DNA of 64,000 bases, from contig NZ_AP025507.1 of the NCBI RefSeq assembly GCF_024347595.1, positions 1,426,001 to 1,490,000 of the forward strand, in the 5' to 3' direction. Positions 26,301-33,639 of this stretch are shown piece after piece (the stretch's first letter is position 1; each line of letters opens with the position of its first letter). Both the position numbers and the translations under genes were made by a program. The notes beneath the pieces are model-generated. The model was not told the DNA's origin and did no database searches. It saw nothing but the letters and a program-made list of their open reading frames with translations. Origin of the DNA: Vibrio pomeroyi (lineage in GTDB: Bacteria; Pseudomonadota; Gammaproteobacteria; Enterobacterales; Vibrionaceae).

Positions 26301-26424
26301 TGGTAAAAGCTGGGTCTTCTAAACGGGATAGATTACCAAAAGACGTCACACCGCCAATGGCCAAAATGACTAGAAACAGCCAGCTGATTACTTTGTTCTT
26401 TATTGAATATTCTGCGATGTTCAT
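23365..26424 (-). CDS. RND-family efflux transporter permease
   Basis: A 1019-residue inner-membrane pump of the AcrB/HAE-type RND superfamily. The N-terminus (NIAEYSIKNKVISWLFLVILAIGGV) is TM1, followed by a large periplasmic porter loop, TM2-6, a second loop and TM7-12. TM4 reads LGMLVDNAIVVVEG: the first proton-relay Asp is present and the second is Asn, a change seen in several RND subgroups. It uses the proton gradient to expel drugs or other toxic compounds with an adaptor and an outer membrane channel. Third gene of an operon with two adaptor genes; it overlaps the second by 4 bases. The layout recalls V. cholerae vexIJK, but orthology is not shown. Confidence 0.9.
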   Translation of the reverse strand: MNIAEYSIKNKVISWLFLVILAIGGVTSFGNLSRLEDPAFTIKDAMIISTYPGATSMEVEEELTYPLEKEIRQLPYIDKITSTSSNGMSQIMVSMKMDYGPDELPQIWDEMRRKINDLQPTLPSGVNSVQIIDDFGDVFGVMIMLTGDGYDYVELKQYADYLTREIELVDGVGKVSIAGDQQEQLFVEMSLERLAALNLDMSTVTSLLAQQNSVVSAGEVMLNGQSLTIKPNGTLSTVEELENLIIHGRDTGNLIRLKDVAEVTRGIQEKPGNVLTYNGKPAINLGIAFSSGVNVVEIGKALDAELDRLESIKPAGVELNYFYNQAQEVDKSVADFLISLVEAVAIVIIVLLFAMGLRSGLIIGLVLLLTVFGTFILMDYNDVELHRISLGALIIALGMLVDNAIVVVEGILVGLKKGKTKLQAAKDIVTQTQWPLLGATIIAITAFAPIGLSKDATGEFMGSLFWVLCFSLFLSWVTALTLTPFLAEMMLKEEDKVDANEDPYKGILFVVFGASLKFALRFRWLTVVSMIALLAASIVGFGMVKQQFFPPSNTPMFYVDMWMPEGTDVRETIKQTEKVESYIRQQDDVEFVTTTVGQGMQRFALTYQPEKSYEAYAQLQVRTTDRDTMFKALAALDKDLANEFEQPTFQFKLIEFGPSPASKIEARIIGADPQVLRNIAVEVEDILLADLGSRNVRHDWRERTKELVPLFNESKARRLGISKTDLSETLQMAFGGYNIGLLRDGTHMLPIVARLPEEERFDFESLNNVKIWSPSLQTYIPVEQVIDGVELQWSEPLIQRRDRKRTLTVLADHDVLGDETPASLFARVKPKVEALDLPEGYSISWGGEYESSKDAQESLFGSLPMGYLLMFIITMLLFNSVRKPLVIWFTVPLSIIGVSIGLLGTNMPFSFTAFLGLLSLSGMILKNGIVLLDQINSELSTGKDPYLAVVDSAISRVRPVSMAALTTILGMIPLVFDAFFGSMAITIMAGLGFATVLTLIVVPVMFAILYRIKPSTAGY

Positions 26425-27476
26425 TCTGCTTTTCCTGACAATTGGATTCCGTCACGGAGTTTTCTTAGATTCGAATTTACGAGTAGCTCACCTTGCTCAA
26501 CACCATGAGCGATAAGTGCGCCTTGGCCGCTGATCTTGTCGACTTCCACTTCGCTTTTGAATGCTTGGCCGTCTTCCATTTTCCACACGTAAAATTGGTT
26601 CGCTTCAGCGCCGGCTTGTAGCGTCGTCATCGGCAACTGGTAGCCTTGAACATCACTTAGGCCTGCTTTTGCCATGTCGACATTTACTGTAACGCTCGTA
26701 CCCGGCAGAATTTCACTTTCAGGTTGTTGCATCTGCATCCAAAACTCGTATGTACGTGATTGTGGATGCAATTCACTGGTGTGCTCTAGATACGTCAGAG
26801 GATATTCTCCAGAATGACCACCAAAGGTCGCTTCAGGACGGTAGCTACTTGAGCGCATATCAGGGCTGATCGACGCTAAGATTGAATCGGATACTTGGAT
26901 TCGTACGTAAACTTTATCGTTCTGATACAAACTAAGAAGCGTTTCACCCGGTGTCGTGTTTTCAAAACGCTGCTTATCAACGGTAGAAACCGTGCCTGAA
27001 AATGGTGCTAGCAACTCTGTATAGCTCAGCTTGCGTTGTGCCGCAGCCAAATTAGCCGATGCCAGTTTGTAGTTAGCGGTGAGTTGGTCGTGTTCCGATT
27101 GCGACAACATCTTGCTACCAAACATCTCAGTGCCGCGAGACAATTGCTTGCTCGCCAATTTAAATTGAGATTGAGCGTCTATTAGATCTTGTTTGTATGT
27201 CGCGTTGTCTAGGGTCGCCAGTAGCTGACCTTTTTCAACTTTGTCACCCGCTTCAACCAATACTTGCTGAATCTCACCAGCAAGCTTAAATGCCAACGGT
27301 GTCAGTTCTGCAGGCATCACCTGTCCGTTAAAACTTCTGAATTGATCAGTAAGTGGTGCGCCAACTTCAAAAGTTGAAACCAAAAGTGAAGGTTGTTCAC
27401 GGTGGTCTGTTTCGTTATTACAAGCTTGAAGTAATAACGCAGATGCAACCACAACTGATAATTTGGAAAGGTTCAT
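26421..27476 (-). CDS. RND periplasmic adaptor lipoprotein (second of two)
   Basis: A 351-residue membrane-fusion protein. The lipoprotein signal ends LLQAC (about Cys19), so it is anchored to the inner membrane. The biotinyl/lipoyl-like halves (LAFKLAGEIQQVLVEAGDKVEKGQLLATLD; LAPFSGTVSTVDKQ) frame an alpha-helical hairpin at about residues 95-150, followed by beta-barrel and membrane-proximal domains. It bridges the RND pump and the outer membrane channel. Start and stop overlap the neighbouring genes by 1 and 4 bases, so translation is coupled. Two adaptors per pump suggest a hetero-oligomeric ring. Confidence 0.9.
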   Translation of the reverse strand: MNLSKLSVVVASALLLQACNNETDHREQPSLLVSTFEVGAPLTDQFRSFNGQVMPAELTPLAFKLAGEIQQVLVEAGDKVEKGQLLATLDNATYKQDLIDAQSQFKLASKQLSRGTEMFGSKMLSQSEHDQLTANYKLASANLAAAQRKLSYTELLAPFSGTVSTVDKQRFENTTPGETLLSLYQNDKVYVRIQVSDSILASISPDMRSSSYRPEATFGGHSGEYPLTYLEHTSELHPQSRTYEFWMQMQQPESEILPGTSVTVNVDMAKAGLSDVQGYQLPMTTLQAGAEANQFYVWKMEDGQAFKSEVEVDKISGQGALIAHGVEQGELLVNSNLRKLRDGIQLSGKAE

Positions 27477-28564
27477 TAAATACCGCCCTCACGTAACCAA
27501 GCTTTTACTTGCTGTCCATCTGATAACACATCTACACCTGCTTCTACGATTAGGTCGCCAGAAGATAGGCCATCGATCACCTTACCTTGTTCATCAAGGG
27601 TGACTTGTACTTTAGAAATCAATTGCGATTTTGGGTTGTAGCGCCACAGTTCACCGTGGTCTGCGTCTTTGCTTAACCAAGCAGAATCAACAATACCAAT
27701 GCCGTAGTCCGCTCTGTTTTTCTGAACTTCCACTTGCGCTGTCATGCCGGAAAGCAGATTGATGTCTTCAGGCTTTTCGATAGACACAACCGCTTGATAA
27801 CTGTTGGTGTCTTCGTCTGGTTGCGTTGAAATCTCTTTGAAACGCGTTGGGATACGAATGCCGCGGTGGCTATCCATCACAACCCACATGTTTGAGCTTG
27901 TTAGGTCTTGAATTGAACGGTCTTCAAGCTTTGATACCGGAATAGAGAAAGTCACATCCATTTCGCTGTGATTCAAAATGTTAAGTACCGGCTGCTTTTC
28001 TGCGATCAATTGATATTGCTTACCAAACACCATCGATACCACACCATCGAATGGAGCAACTAATGTGGTGTAACCAAGGTTTGTTTTTGCTTGGTCCAAC
28101 TCAACTTCAGCGGCAGTAAAGGTGTTTACGGCTTGGTCGTAGTAATCCGTACTCACAAGTTTCTTCGAGTACAACTCAGACGCTTGCTTGTATTGGCTGT
28201 TTGCCAGATCAAATTTTGCTTGTGCTGCATCAACTGCAATACGGTAATCCGTCGCATCTAACACGGCGAGTACTTGCCCTTTCTTCACTTCTTGTCCCAT
28301 GCGAACAGAGAAAGTTTCAATATCTCCACCCACATTGAAAGAAAGCGCAGCACGATCGGTCGCATCCACTTTTGCGATAAAACTATCAAGCTCCATATCT
28401 GTCTGTTGAGGGATCTCAAACAGCTTTACTGGCTTAACAACTTGAACGGTTTCTTCTGACTGAACCTTATTACATCCGGTCAAAGAGCCTGCGAGTAATA
28501 GTGCAGCAAACGCCACGCCTATCTGCTTACTCGTCTTGGCTTGAATAGACAACTTGGATTGCAT
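27476..28564 (-). CDS. RND periplasmic adaptor lipoprotein (first of two)
   Basis: A 362-residue membrane-fusion protein with a lipoprotein signal ending LTGC (about Cys31). Lipoyl-like halves (LSFNVGGDIETFSVRMGQEVKKGQVLAVLD; VAPFDGVVSMVFGKQ) surround a helical hairpin near residues 95-150. First gene of the pump operon; its stop shares one base with the next start. The promoter faces a divergent TetR gene, with a pair of inverted CACAGGTGG sites between them. It is a clear paralogue of the next gene in architecture, but the sequences differ considerably, so duplication is old. Confidence 0.9.
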   Translation of the reverse strand: MQSKLSIQAKTSKQIGVAFAALLLAGSLTGCNKVQSEETVQVVKPVKLFEIPQQTDMELDSFIAKVDATDRAALSFNVGGDIETFSVRMGQEVKKGQVLAVLDATDYRIAVDAAQAKFDLANSQYKQASELYSKKLVSTDYYDQAVNTFTAAEVELDQAKTNLGYTTLVAPFDGVVSMVFGKQYQLIAEKQPVLNILNHSEMDVTFSIPVSKLEDRSIQDLTSSNMWVVMDSHRGIRIPTRFKEISTQPDEDTNSYQAVVSIEKPEDINLLSGMTAQVEVQKNRADYGIGIVDSAWLSKDADHGELWRYNPKSQLISKVQVTLDEQGKVIDGLSSGDLIVEAGVDVLSDGQQVKAWLREGGI

Positions 28565-28597
28565 GATGCTTCTCCATTTAATTATTATGATTTATTA

Positions 28598-28655
28598 CAC
28601 AGGTGGGCAGTATATTGAAAATTTTAGATTCCACAAGCTTTACTTTCCACCTGTG
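28598..28655. promoter_or_regulatory. Inverted operator-like repeats between pump operon and tetR gene
   Basis: CACAGGTGG at 28598-28606 and its exact inverse CCACCTGTG at 28647-28655, 40 bases apart, with nearby GCAGTAT copies. Their place between the divergent adaptor and TetR genes makes them likely regulator sites. Which protein binds is inferred. Confidence 0.5.
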
Positions 28656-28705
28656 CAGTATTTTTTATTTCAGTAAAAACAGTGTAGAATGTGGTAATCA
28701 GGTAA

Positions 28706-29455
28706 ATGTGTGAAATGAAGATGACTGAAAAGAAACAAGGTAGAAGAAGCGCGAAAGACGCTGAAGAAACTCGATTTCAAATTATGGCGGTTGCAGCGGA
28801 TATGTTTTGTGACTGTGGTTATGACCGTGTATCACTGCGAAACATCAGTGAAAAAGCTGGGGTATCCCATAGCCTTATCCGCCACCATTTTGGTAGTAAA
28901 GAAAAGATATGGCATGCAATAAGTGATTGTTTACATGACTATTTTCAGTCTTACATCAGTAAGATTGTTGAAGAGTTGCCAAAAGATATTGCACCGAACA
29001 TCTCTATCTACTTGTTTAGTATGCGTCTTTTCACCAACATGATTCATTCACGCAGACCAATGCAGCTAATTTCAGATTCTGTTCGACAAGAAGACAACTT
29101 GGTTGATTATTTTATCGACAACGTTGGTGATGTTGAGAAAGAAATTAATGAACTAGCAAAACAATATAACGACGTTAATCCAGACAATCTGATCAATATT
29201 TACGAAGTTAAATGGCAAATGATCATTTACGCTAACGCTGCGGTTTGTTTAACCCCGTTCATGGAAAGCACATGGAACGAAGGTGACATGAAAACTTCAC
29301 CTGAAGAATCCCTACTCAAGCATTGGCAACTCTTCAACTCACAAATGGTTAGTAAGTTTCGAATCGAGGATGAGTGGGTACTTAATCCAACTGCATTAGA
29401 AGAGCTGATTTACGAAGTACCTTGTGTGTGGAAGTGCAATCAAGAACATCATTAA
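28706..29455 (+). CDS. TetR/AcrR-family transcriptional regulator
   Basis: 249 residues with an N-terminal TetR helix-turn-helix (RFQIMAVAADMFCDCGYDRVSLRNISEKAGVSHSLIRHHFGSKEKIW, about residues 20-67) and a C-terminal helical ligand domain. Start is ATG 28706 or the in-frame ATGs at 28715 and 28721; the last would give a typical basic MTEKKQGRRSAK opening. It diverges from the RND operon with 141 bases between starts, so it is most likely the pump's local repressor and inducer sensor. The ligand is unknown. Confidence 0.88.
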   Translation: MCEMKMTEKKQGRRSAKDAEETRFQIMAVAADMFCDCGYDRVSLRNISEKAGVSHSLIRHHFGSKEKIWHAISDCLHDYFQSYISKIVEELPKDIAPNISIYLFSMRLFTNMIHSRRPMQLISDSVRQEDNLVDYFIDNVGDVEKEINELAKQYNDVNPDNLINIYEVKWQMIIYANAAVCLTPFMESTWNEGDMKTSPEESLLKHWQLFNSQMVSKFRIEDEWVLNPTALEELIYEVPCVWKCNQEHH

Positions 29456-29502
29456 TCCGATGCTTTTGTTTGCCCTGCCCATAAATTAATTTACTTGATA
29501 TA

Positions 29503-29542
29503 AAAAAGCGCCGTTACAGAATCAACTGTAACGGCGCTTTTT
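29503..29542. terminator. Bidirectional intrinsic terminator
   Basis: Perfect 17-bp stem around AAGCGCCGTTACAG / CTGTAACGGCGCTT with loop AATCAA, A-rich before and T-rich after. It ends tetR on plus and the RhlE-like helicase on minus. Confidence 0.92.
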
Positions 29543-29578
29543 AGTATCTTATATATTGTAGATCTTTAATCTGGCTGA

Positions 29579-30850
29579 TTAACGACGTGCTTTGCCACGG
29601 TTTTGGTGGATCTTAAGCTTCGCTTTCATCTTACGTTTTTCTGACGAGCGACTCTTGCTACGACCACTGCGATCAGGTGCAAGGTCTTTTTCAAGGCTTG
29701 GGTCAAAGCCATCTAACCACTCTTGAGGCAGGCGCGTATCCAGTAGTCGCTCAATGTCACCCAATAGGTAAGCTTCGTCTTGGCTCATCAATGAAATTGC
29801 CAAACCGCTGTTACCGGCACGACCTGTACGACCAATACGGTGAACGTAGTCTTCTGCTTTAAACGGCATATCGTAGTTCACAACTTGTTCTAGTTGCTGA
29901 ATATCGATACCACGCGCTGCAACGTCCGTCGCGATCAACGCTCGAACTTTACCTGACTTGAAATCGTCCAGTGCTTTTTGACGTGCACCTTGGCTCTTAT
30001 CGCCATTGATTGATGCCGCTTTAATGCCGTCTAGTTTAAGCTCTTTTACTAGCGCATCGGTACCCTGCTTAGTTTTAGTGAATACAAGCACTTGTTGCCA
30101 GTTCTTTGAACCGATCAAGTAAGCCAGAAGTTCACTCTTACGCGATTTATCAACCGGATAAACCATCTGAGTCACAGTGTCGGCGGTGCTGTTTTTCGGC
30201 GTCACCTGAATTTCACTTGGCGACTTCATCATGCGGTACGCAATCGCTTTGATTTTGGTATCGAACGTTGCTGAGAAGAACAAGGTTTGGCGAACTTCGT
30301 TCATACGCGAAAGAATGCGCTTGATGTCTGGCATAAAGCCCATATCCAACATACGGTCAGCTTCATCCAATACCAACACTTCTGTTTGGCTTAACATGAT
30401 GTTCTTAGTGAACATGTGGTCAATCAAACGGCCAGGTGTCGCGACTAAGATATCTGCGCCACCACGTAATTTGTCGGTTTGAACCTTCATACTCACGCCG
30501 CCATACGCTACAACCACTTTAATGTCAGTGCCCTTCGCGTAGCTAGTTAGGTTGTCGAACACCTGCTGTGCCAATTCACGGGTTGGTACTAATACCAATG
30601 CACGAACTAACTTAGGGTTTGGAATCACGTTGTCTTTAGTTTCGATTAATCTTTGGATAATCGGTAAACCAAACGCAGCCGTTTTACCCGTACCTGTTTG
30701 AGCACCCGCCAGTACGTCTTTGCCTTCTAATACCAATGGAATCGCTTGTTCTTGAACACTGGTTGGAGCCGTAAAGTTAAGCTCTGATAGCGTAGCAAGA
30801 AGGTGCTCAGACAATCCTAGTTGGTTAAAAGATTTAGTAGTTTCAGACAT
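29579..30850 (-). CDS. rhlE: DEAD-box ATP-dependent RNA helicase RhlE-type
   Basis: A 423-residue helicase with complete motifs: Q (FTAPTSVQEQ), I (AQTGTGKT), Ia (PTRELA), TPGR, II (VLDEADRMLDMGF), III (SAT), V (RGIDIQ), VI (HRIGRTGRAG). The C-terminal tail is short and strongly basic (RSGRSKSRSSEKRKMKAKLKIHQNRGKARR region), as in RhlE proteins, which remodel RNA in ribosome maturation and decay. It is single, followed by a bidirectional terminator. It differs clearly from the helicase at 7-8.3 kb, so both are kept as separate functions. Confidence 0.9.
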   Translation of the reverse strand: MSETTKSFNQLGLSEHLLATLSELNFTAPTSVQEQAIPLVLEGKDVLAGAQTGTGKTAAFGLPIIQRLIETKDNVIPNPKLVRALVLVPTRELAQQVFDNLTSYAKGTDIKVVVAYGGVSMKVQTDKLRGGADILVATPGRLIDHMFTKNIMLSQTEVLVLDEADRMLDMGFMPDIKRILSRMNEVRQTLFFSATFDTKIKAIAYRMMKSPSEIQVTPKNSTADTVTQMVYPVDKSRKSELLAYLIGSKNWQQVLVFTKTKQGTDALVKELKLDGIKAASINGDKSQGARQKALDDFKSGKVRALIATDVAARGIDIQQLEQVVNYDMPFKAEDYVHRIGRTGRAGNSGLAISLMSQDEAYLLGDIERLLDTRLPQEWLDGFDPSLEKDLAPDRSGRSKSRSSEKRKMKAKLKIHQNRGKARR

Positions 30851-30907
30851 AGTATGATGCTCAAAGATTAAATAGGCGCGGATTGTAGCAAACCTGCATT
30901 ACGCTGT

Positions 30908-31519
30908 TTACCTTTCCTTTTGATTTTTCTTCAATTGAAGTGCATTAAATTGGTTTGCTTCTTCTAAAACACTCGGATACAACTCATTAAAGTGACACTG
31001 CAACGTATCATAGTGACGTTCGAGGTCTTCATAGCAAGATTTAAGCATCCCTAGCTTTGGCCGTCTCAAAGCCATTCGTTGCAATACCATTTCTATGGAT
31101 GACATCTCTTGATAGCTCTCTAACCACCTCTGCTCAGCCATTTTCTGGTGAACAGAAATGAAGTGCTCAGGCCAATGTGGCTCTTGGTGCTCAAAGATCT
31201 GCTGATGGCTGTCGGAGCAAAAATGCTCAAGTGATTGTGTCGAGAACTGAGGCCAATGATTAGCTAAGCAGTGGTCCCAAAATACATCGAGTGCAATAGG
31301 CGCAAAGCGTTTTGTTTGATCTGAAAAGAGAGATTTTGCAGAGCGAGACACATCATGACGGTCAGTATAGCTATCGACAAATCGATGAAGTCGAATGCCA
31401 TCAGAAAGTGAATCTGAGTAGTGTTTATTTGGGTCGCCTTTAACGAAGTCACCTAACAGGTTACCTGCTAAGTTGCTGTTGCAGTGCTGAGCGATGTGAA
31501 GGTGTGCGAGAAAGTTCAT
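30908..31519 (-). CDS. acpH: ACP phosphodiesterase AcpH
   Basis: A 203-residue HD-fold hydrolase that removes the 4'-phosphopantetheine group from holo-acyl carrier protein. Visible marks are MNFLAHLHIAQ, LAGNLLGDFVKGDPN, LHRFVDSYTDRHD and LDVFWDHCLANHW, all with the conserved His/Asp residues of the AcpH (YajB) family. Cytosolic. It lies 57 bases upstream of the helicase gene on the same strand, so co-transcription is possible. Confidence 0.9.
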   Translation of the reverse strand: MNFLAHLHIAQHCNSNLAGNLLGDFVKGDPNKHYSDSLSDGIRLHRFVDSYTDRHDVSRSAKSLFSDQTKRFAPIALDVFWDHCLANHWPQFSTQSLEHFCSDSHQQIFEHQEPHWPEHFISVHQKMAEQRWLESYQEMSSIEMVLQRMALRRPKLGMLKSCYEDLERHYDTLQCHFNELYPSVLEEANQFNALQLKKNQKER

Positions 31520-31691
31520 TGAACCTCATTAAAGTATCGAGAACTAAGTAACATGGTAAACGTACTCGTTTGTCTTCGCGAACTTTAATGAGGATAGTTT
31601 TGGTATGACGTGTGAGCGAATGAGATTTGCTCAGTCTAAGAATTGTCTATTTTGAGAACATTGAACTCTAAAATCTTAACTAAGGAAAACC

Positions 31692-31820
31692 CTAGTTAGA
31701 AGATTTGAACAGTTCTTCTGCTAATTGTTTAACTGTCTGCTCATAGTCAGACAAATCAATGCCAATTTCCATAGCATCTAACAACTCAAGACTTTCGTCA
31801 TTATAAGATTGGTCACTCAT
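31692..31820 (-). CDS. Predicted 42-residue acidic protein (smORF)
   Basis: ATG at 31820 preceded by GAGGGGG at 5 bases' spacing opens a 42-codon frame starting MSDQSYNDESLELLDAM and ending AEELFKSSN before TAG. It is strongly acidic and probably forms one or two helices (LELLDAMEIG, YEQTVKQLAEELF). It lies alone in the 750-base gap between acpH and tyrP, 172 bases upstream of acpH on the same strand. No family recognised. The ribosome site, amino-acid make-up and lack of a competing frame support a real gene, but this needs expression or conservation evidence. Confidence 0.6.
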   Translation of the reverse strand: MSDQSYNDESLELLDAMEIGIDLSDYEQTVKQLAEELFKSSN

Positions 31821-32105
31821 TGTGCCCCCTCTATTCCTTGGTGTGGACATGATGTCCTGTTAACTAGTGCACCATCTTGGACTTATATTATGTCACTTTG
31901 ATGAACGCACTCTACTCTACCCATTCCATATTTATAGCTTGAAGCTACTCGCGATCATTAACGCTTGTTTACGCTAAAGGGGTATACGCGAACGACATAT
32001 GTACTGCCACCTTACACCAAGTACAACAAATTACTCTACAAATTTTGAAGCAGATCATGGTCAAACGTTTGCTTCACCCTTTTCAACACCTAACCCTCAA
32101 ATACA
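31821..32105. other. Upstream region between smORF and the TyrR site
   Basis: No gene seen apart from very short chance frames (for example 17 codons from an ATG near 32057 without a good ribosome site). It should carry the smORF promoter. Confidence 0.45.
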
Positions 32106-32123
32106 TGTAAATTAATATTTACA
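32106..32123 (+). promoter_or_regulatory. TyrR box upstream of tyrP
   Basis: TGTAAA-N6-TTTACA, exactly the strong TyrR box consensus, 145 bases before the tyrP start. One base downstream, 32125-32142 (TGGATA-N6-ATTACA) is a plausible weak box; adjacent strong and weak boxes are known at E. coli tyrP. Confidence 0.85.
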
Positions 32124-32267
32124 GTGGATACTTTAAATTACATTAGATGTTGCATTTGGAATTAAACTCAATCAGAATACTTCAAAATCGAGATATTCTT
32201 TGGGTTTATGCGCTTAAGCTAGAAGAATTACAATGAAAACACACTCTAACGTAAAGAATTATATACA

Positions 32268-33491
32268 ATGAATAAATCAAAGGTTTTTGGTAGTACTTTG
32301 ATCATTGCAGGCACAACGATTGGTGCTGGCATGCTCGCTCTTCCACTTGCTTCTGCAGGTATTGGCTTTTCAACTTCACTTTTCTTAATGCTTGGTTTGT
32401 GGGCTTTAATGGCGTTCACTGCCTTACTAATGGTCGAGCTTCACCAATTCGCAGAATCTGATGCCACCCTACACACTTTAGCTCACACAATTTTAGGGAC
32501 GAAAGGAAAATGGATTGCGAGCTTCGCAGTGATGTTTCTGTTTTACGCTTTATGTGCTGCCTACATCGCGGGCGGTGGTGCTCAGTTTAACCAACGTATT
32601 TCCGATATCGCGGGCATTGAACTCAATGGCCAAATCACGACCCTTCTATTCACCCTGTTGGTTGCTGGCGTTGTGACGATTGGTACACACAGTGTCGATA
32701 AAGTTAACCGAGTTTTATTTGGCTTAAAGCTGGTTGCGATGGTTCTGGTACTTAGCTTCCTAGCACCTAACATCACTTCTCAGTACTTACTGAGCATGCC
32801 TTTACAACAAGGTCTGATTGTTGCGGCTATCCCGGTTGTGTTCACCTCTTTCGGTTTCCACGGCAGCATCCCATCGATAGTCCGATACCTAGATGGCGAC
32901 GTTCGCTCTTTACGCAAAGTAATGATTGTTGGTTCTGCGCTACCTCTGGTTATCTACGTATTCTGGCAGAGCGTTACTTTGGGCGTAGTAAGCCAAGAAC
33001 AACTGTTGTCAGACACGAGTTTGGGTGCACTTTTAGTTTCGCTTTCGCAAACCGTTCATCAATCAAATCTCAGCGTGATTGTTGGTGTGTTCGCTGACCT
33101 TGCACTTCTTACCTCATTTATTGGCGTGAGCTTAGGTCTATTCGAATTTATGGGTGACTCGCTCAGCAAAAAACTAGGCAGTGCAAAGCGCGTTAAAACC
33201 GCTGTTATCACCTTCTTACCGCCATTGGGCTTCGCCTTGTTTTACCCACAAGGTTTCATCATGGCGCTGGGCTATGCTGCGATTGCACTTTCAGTTCTAG
33301 CGATTCTTCTACCTACCGTAATGGTTTACAAAGTTCGCTACACAGATTTCTCAGTAAAATCTCACGGTACAGAAGCGACTTACCAAGTCTTGGGTGGGAG
33401 CAAAGCGCTATTTTTAGCGGGTAGTGTTGGCGTATTTATCATTGCGATTCAAATCCTTATTTCAGTAGGGTTACTGCCTTCTTTAGGCTAA
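32268..33491 (+). CDS. tyrP: Tyrosine-specific transporter TyrP
   Basis: A 407-residue inner-membrane protein with about 11 hydrophobic segments, of the hydroxy/aromatic amino acid permease (HAAAP) family. The N-terminal GSTLIIAGTTIGAGMLALPLASAGIGF is the family's first transmembrane segment, and VFTSFGFHGSIPSIVRYL is another family block. The closest named types are TyrP, Mtr and TnaB; an exact TyrR box upstream favours TyrP. It imports tyrosine by proton symport. Single gene; a hairpin with a T run beyond it may end its transcript and also touches the next gene's start. Confidence 0.85.
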   Translation: MNKSKVFGSTLIIAGTTIGAGMLALPLASAGIGFSTSLFLMLGLWALMAFTALLMVELHQFAESDATLHTLAHTILGTKGKWIASFAVMFLFYALCAAYIAGGGAQFNQRISDIAGIELNGQITTLLFTLLVAGVVTIGTHSVDKVNRVLFGLKLVAMVLVLSFLAPNITSQYLLSMPLQQGLIVAAIPVVFTSFGFHGSIPSIVRYLDGDVRSLRKVMIVGSALPLVIYVFWQSVTLGVVSQEQLLSDTSLGALLVSLSQTVHQSNLSVIVGVFADLALLTSFIGVSLGLFEFMGDSLSKKLGSAKRVKTAVITFLPPLGFALFYPQGFIMALGYAAIALSVLAILLPTVMVYKVRYTDFSVKSHGTEATYQVLGGSKALFLAGSVGVFIIAIQILISVGLLPSLG

Positions 33492-33608
33492 TAAACCTAT
33501 ACAGAACTAATTTACTTGATATAGATCTCATAATTGATATGTCACTATCATTAATTTTCACAATTAGTCGATTAAAGTCACATTTTTATTGAGGTCGGTT
33601 ATTTAGAG

Positions 33609-33639
33609 TCCACGGTAAAGGATTTACCGTGGAGTTTTT
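33609..33639 (+). promoter_or_regulatory. Hairpin with T run overlapping the chemoreceptor ribosome site
   Basis: Perfect 11-bp stem TCCACGGTAAA / TTTACCGTGGA with a 3-nt loop, followed by G and T5 and then the ATG of the chemoreceptor. The only Shine-Dalgarno-like GGAG lies in the 3' arm. It looks like an intrinsic terminator (for tyrP or a leader) and would also hide the ribosome site. Confidence 0.65.
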
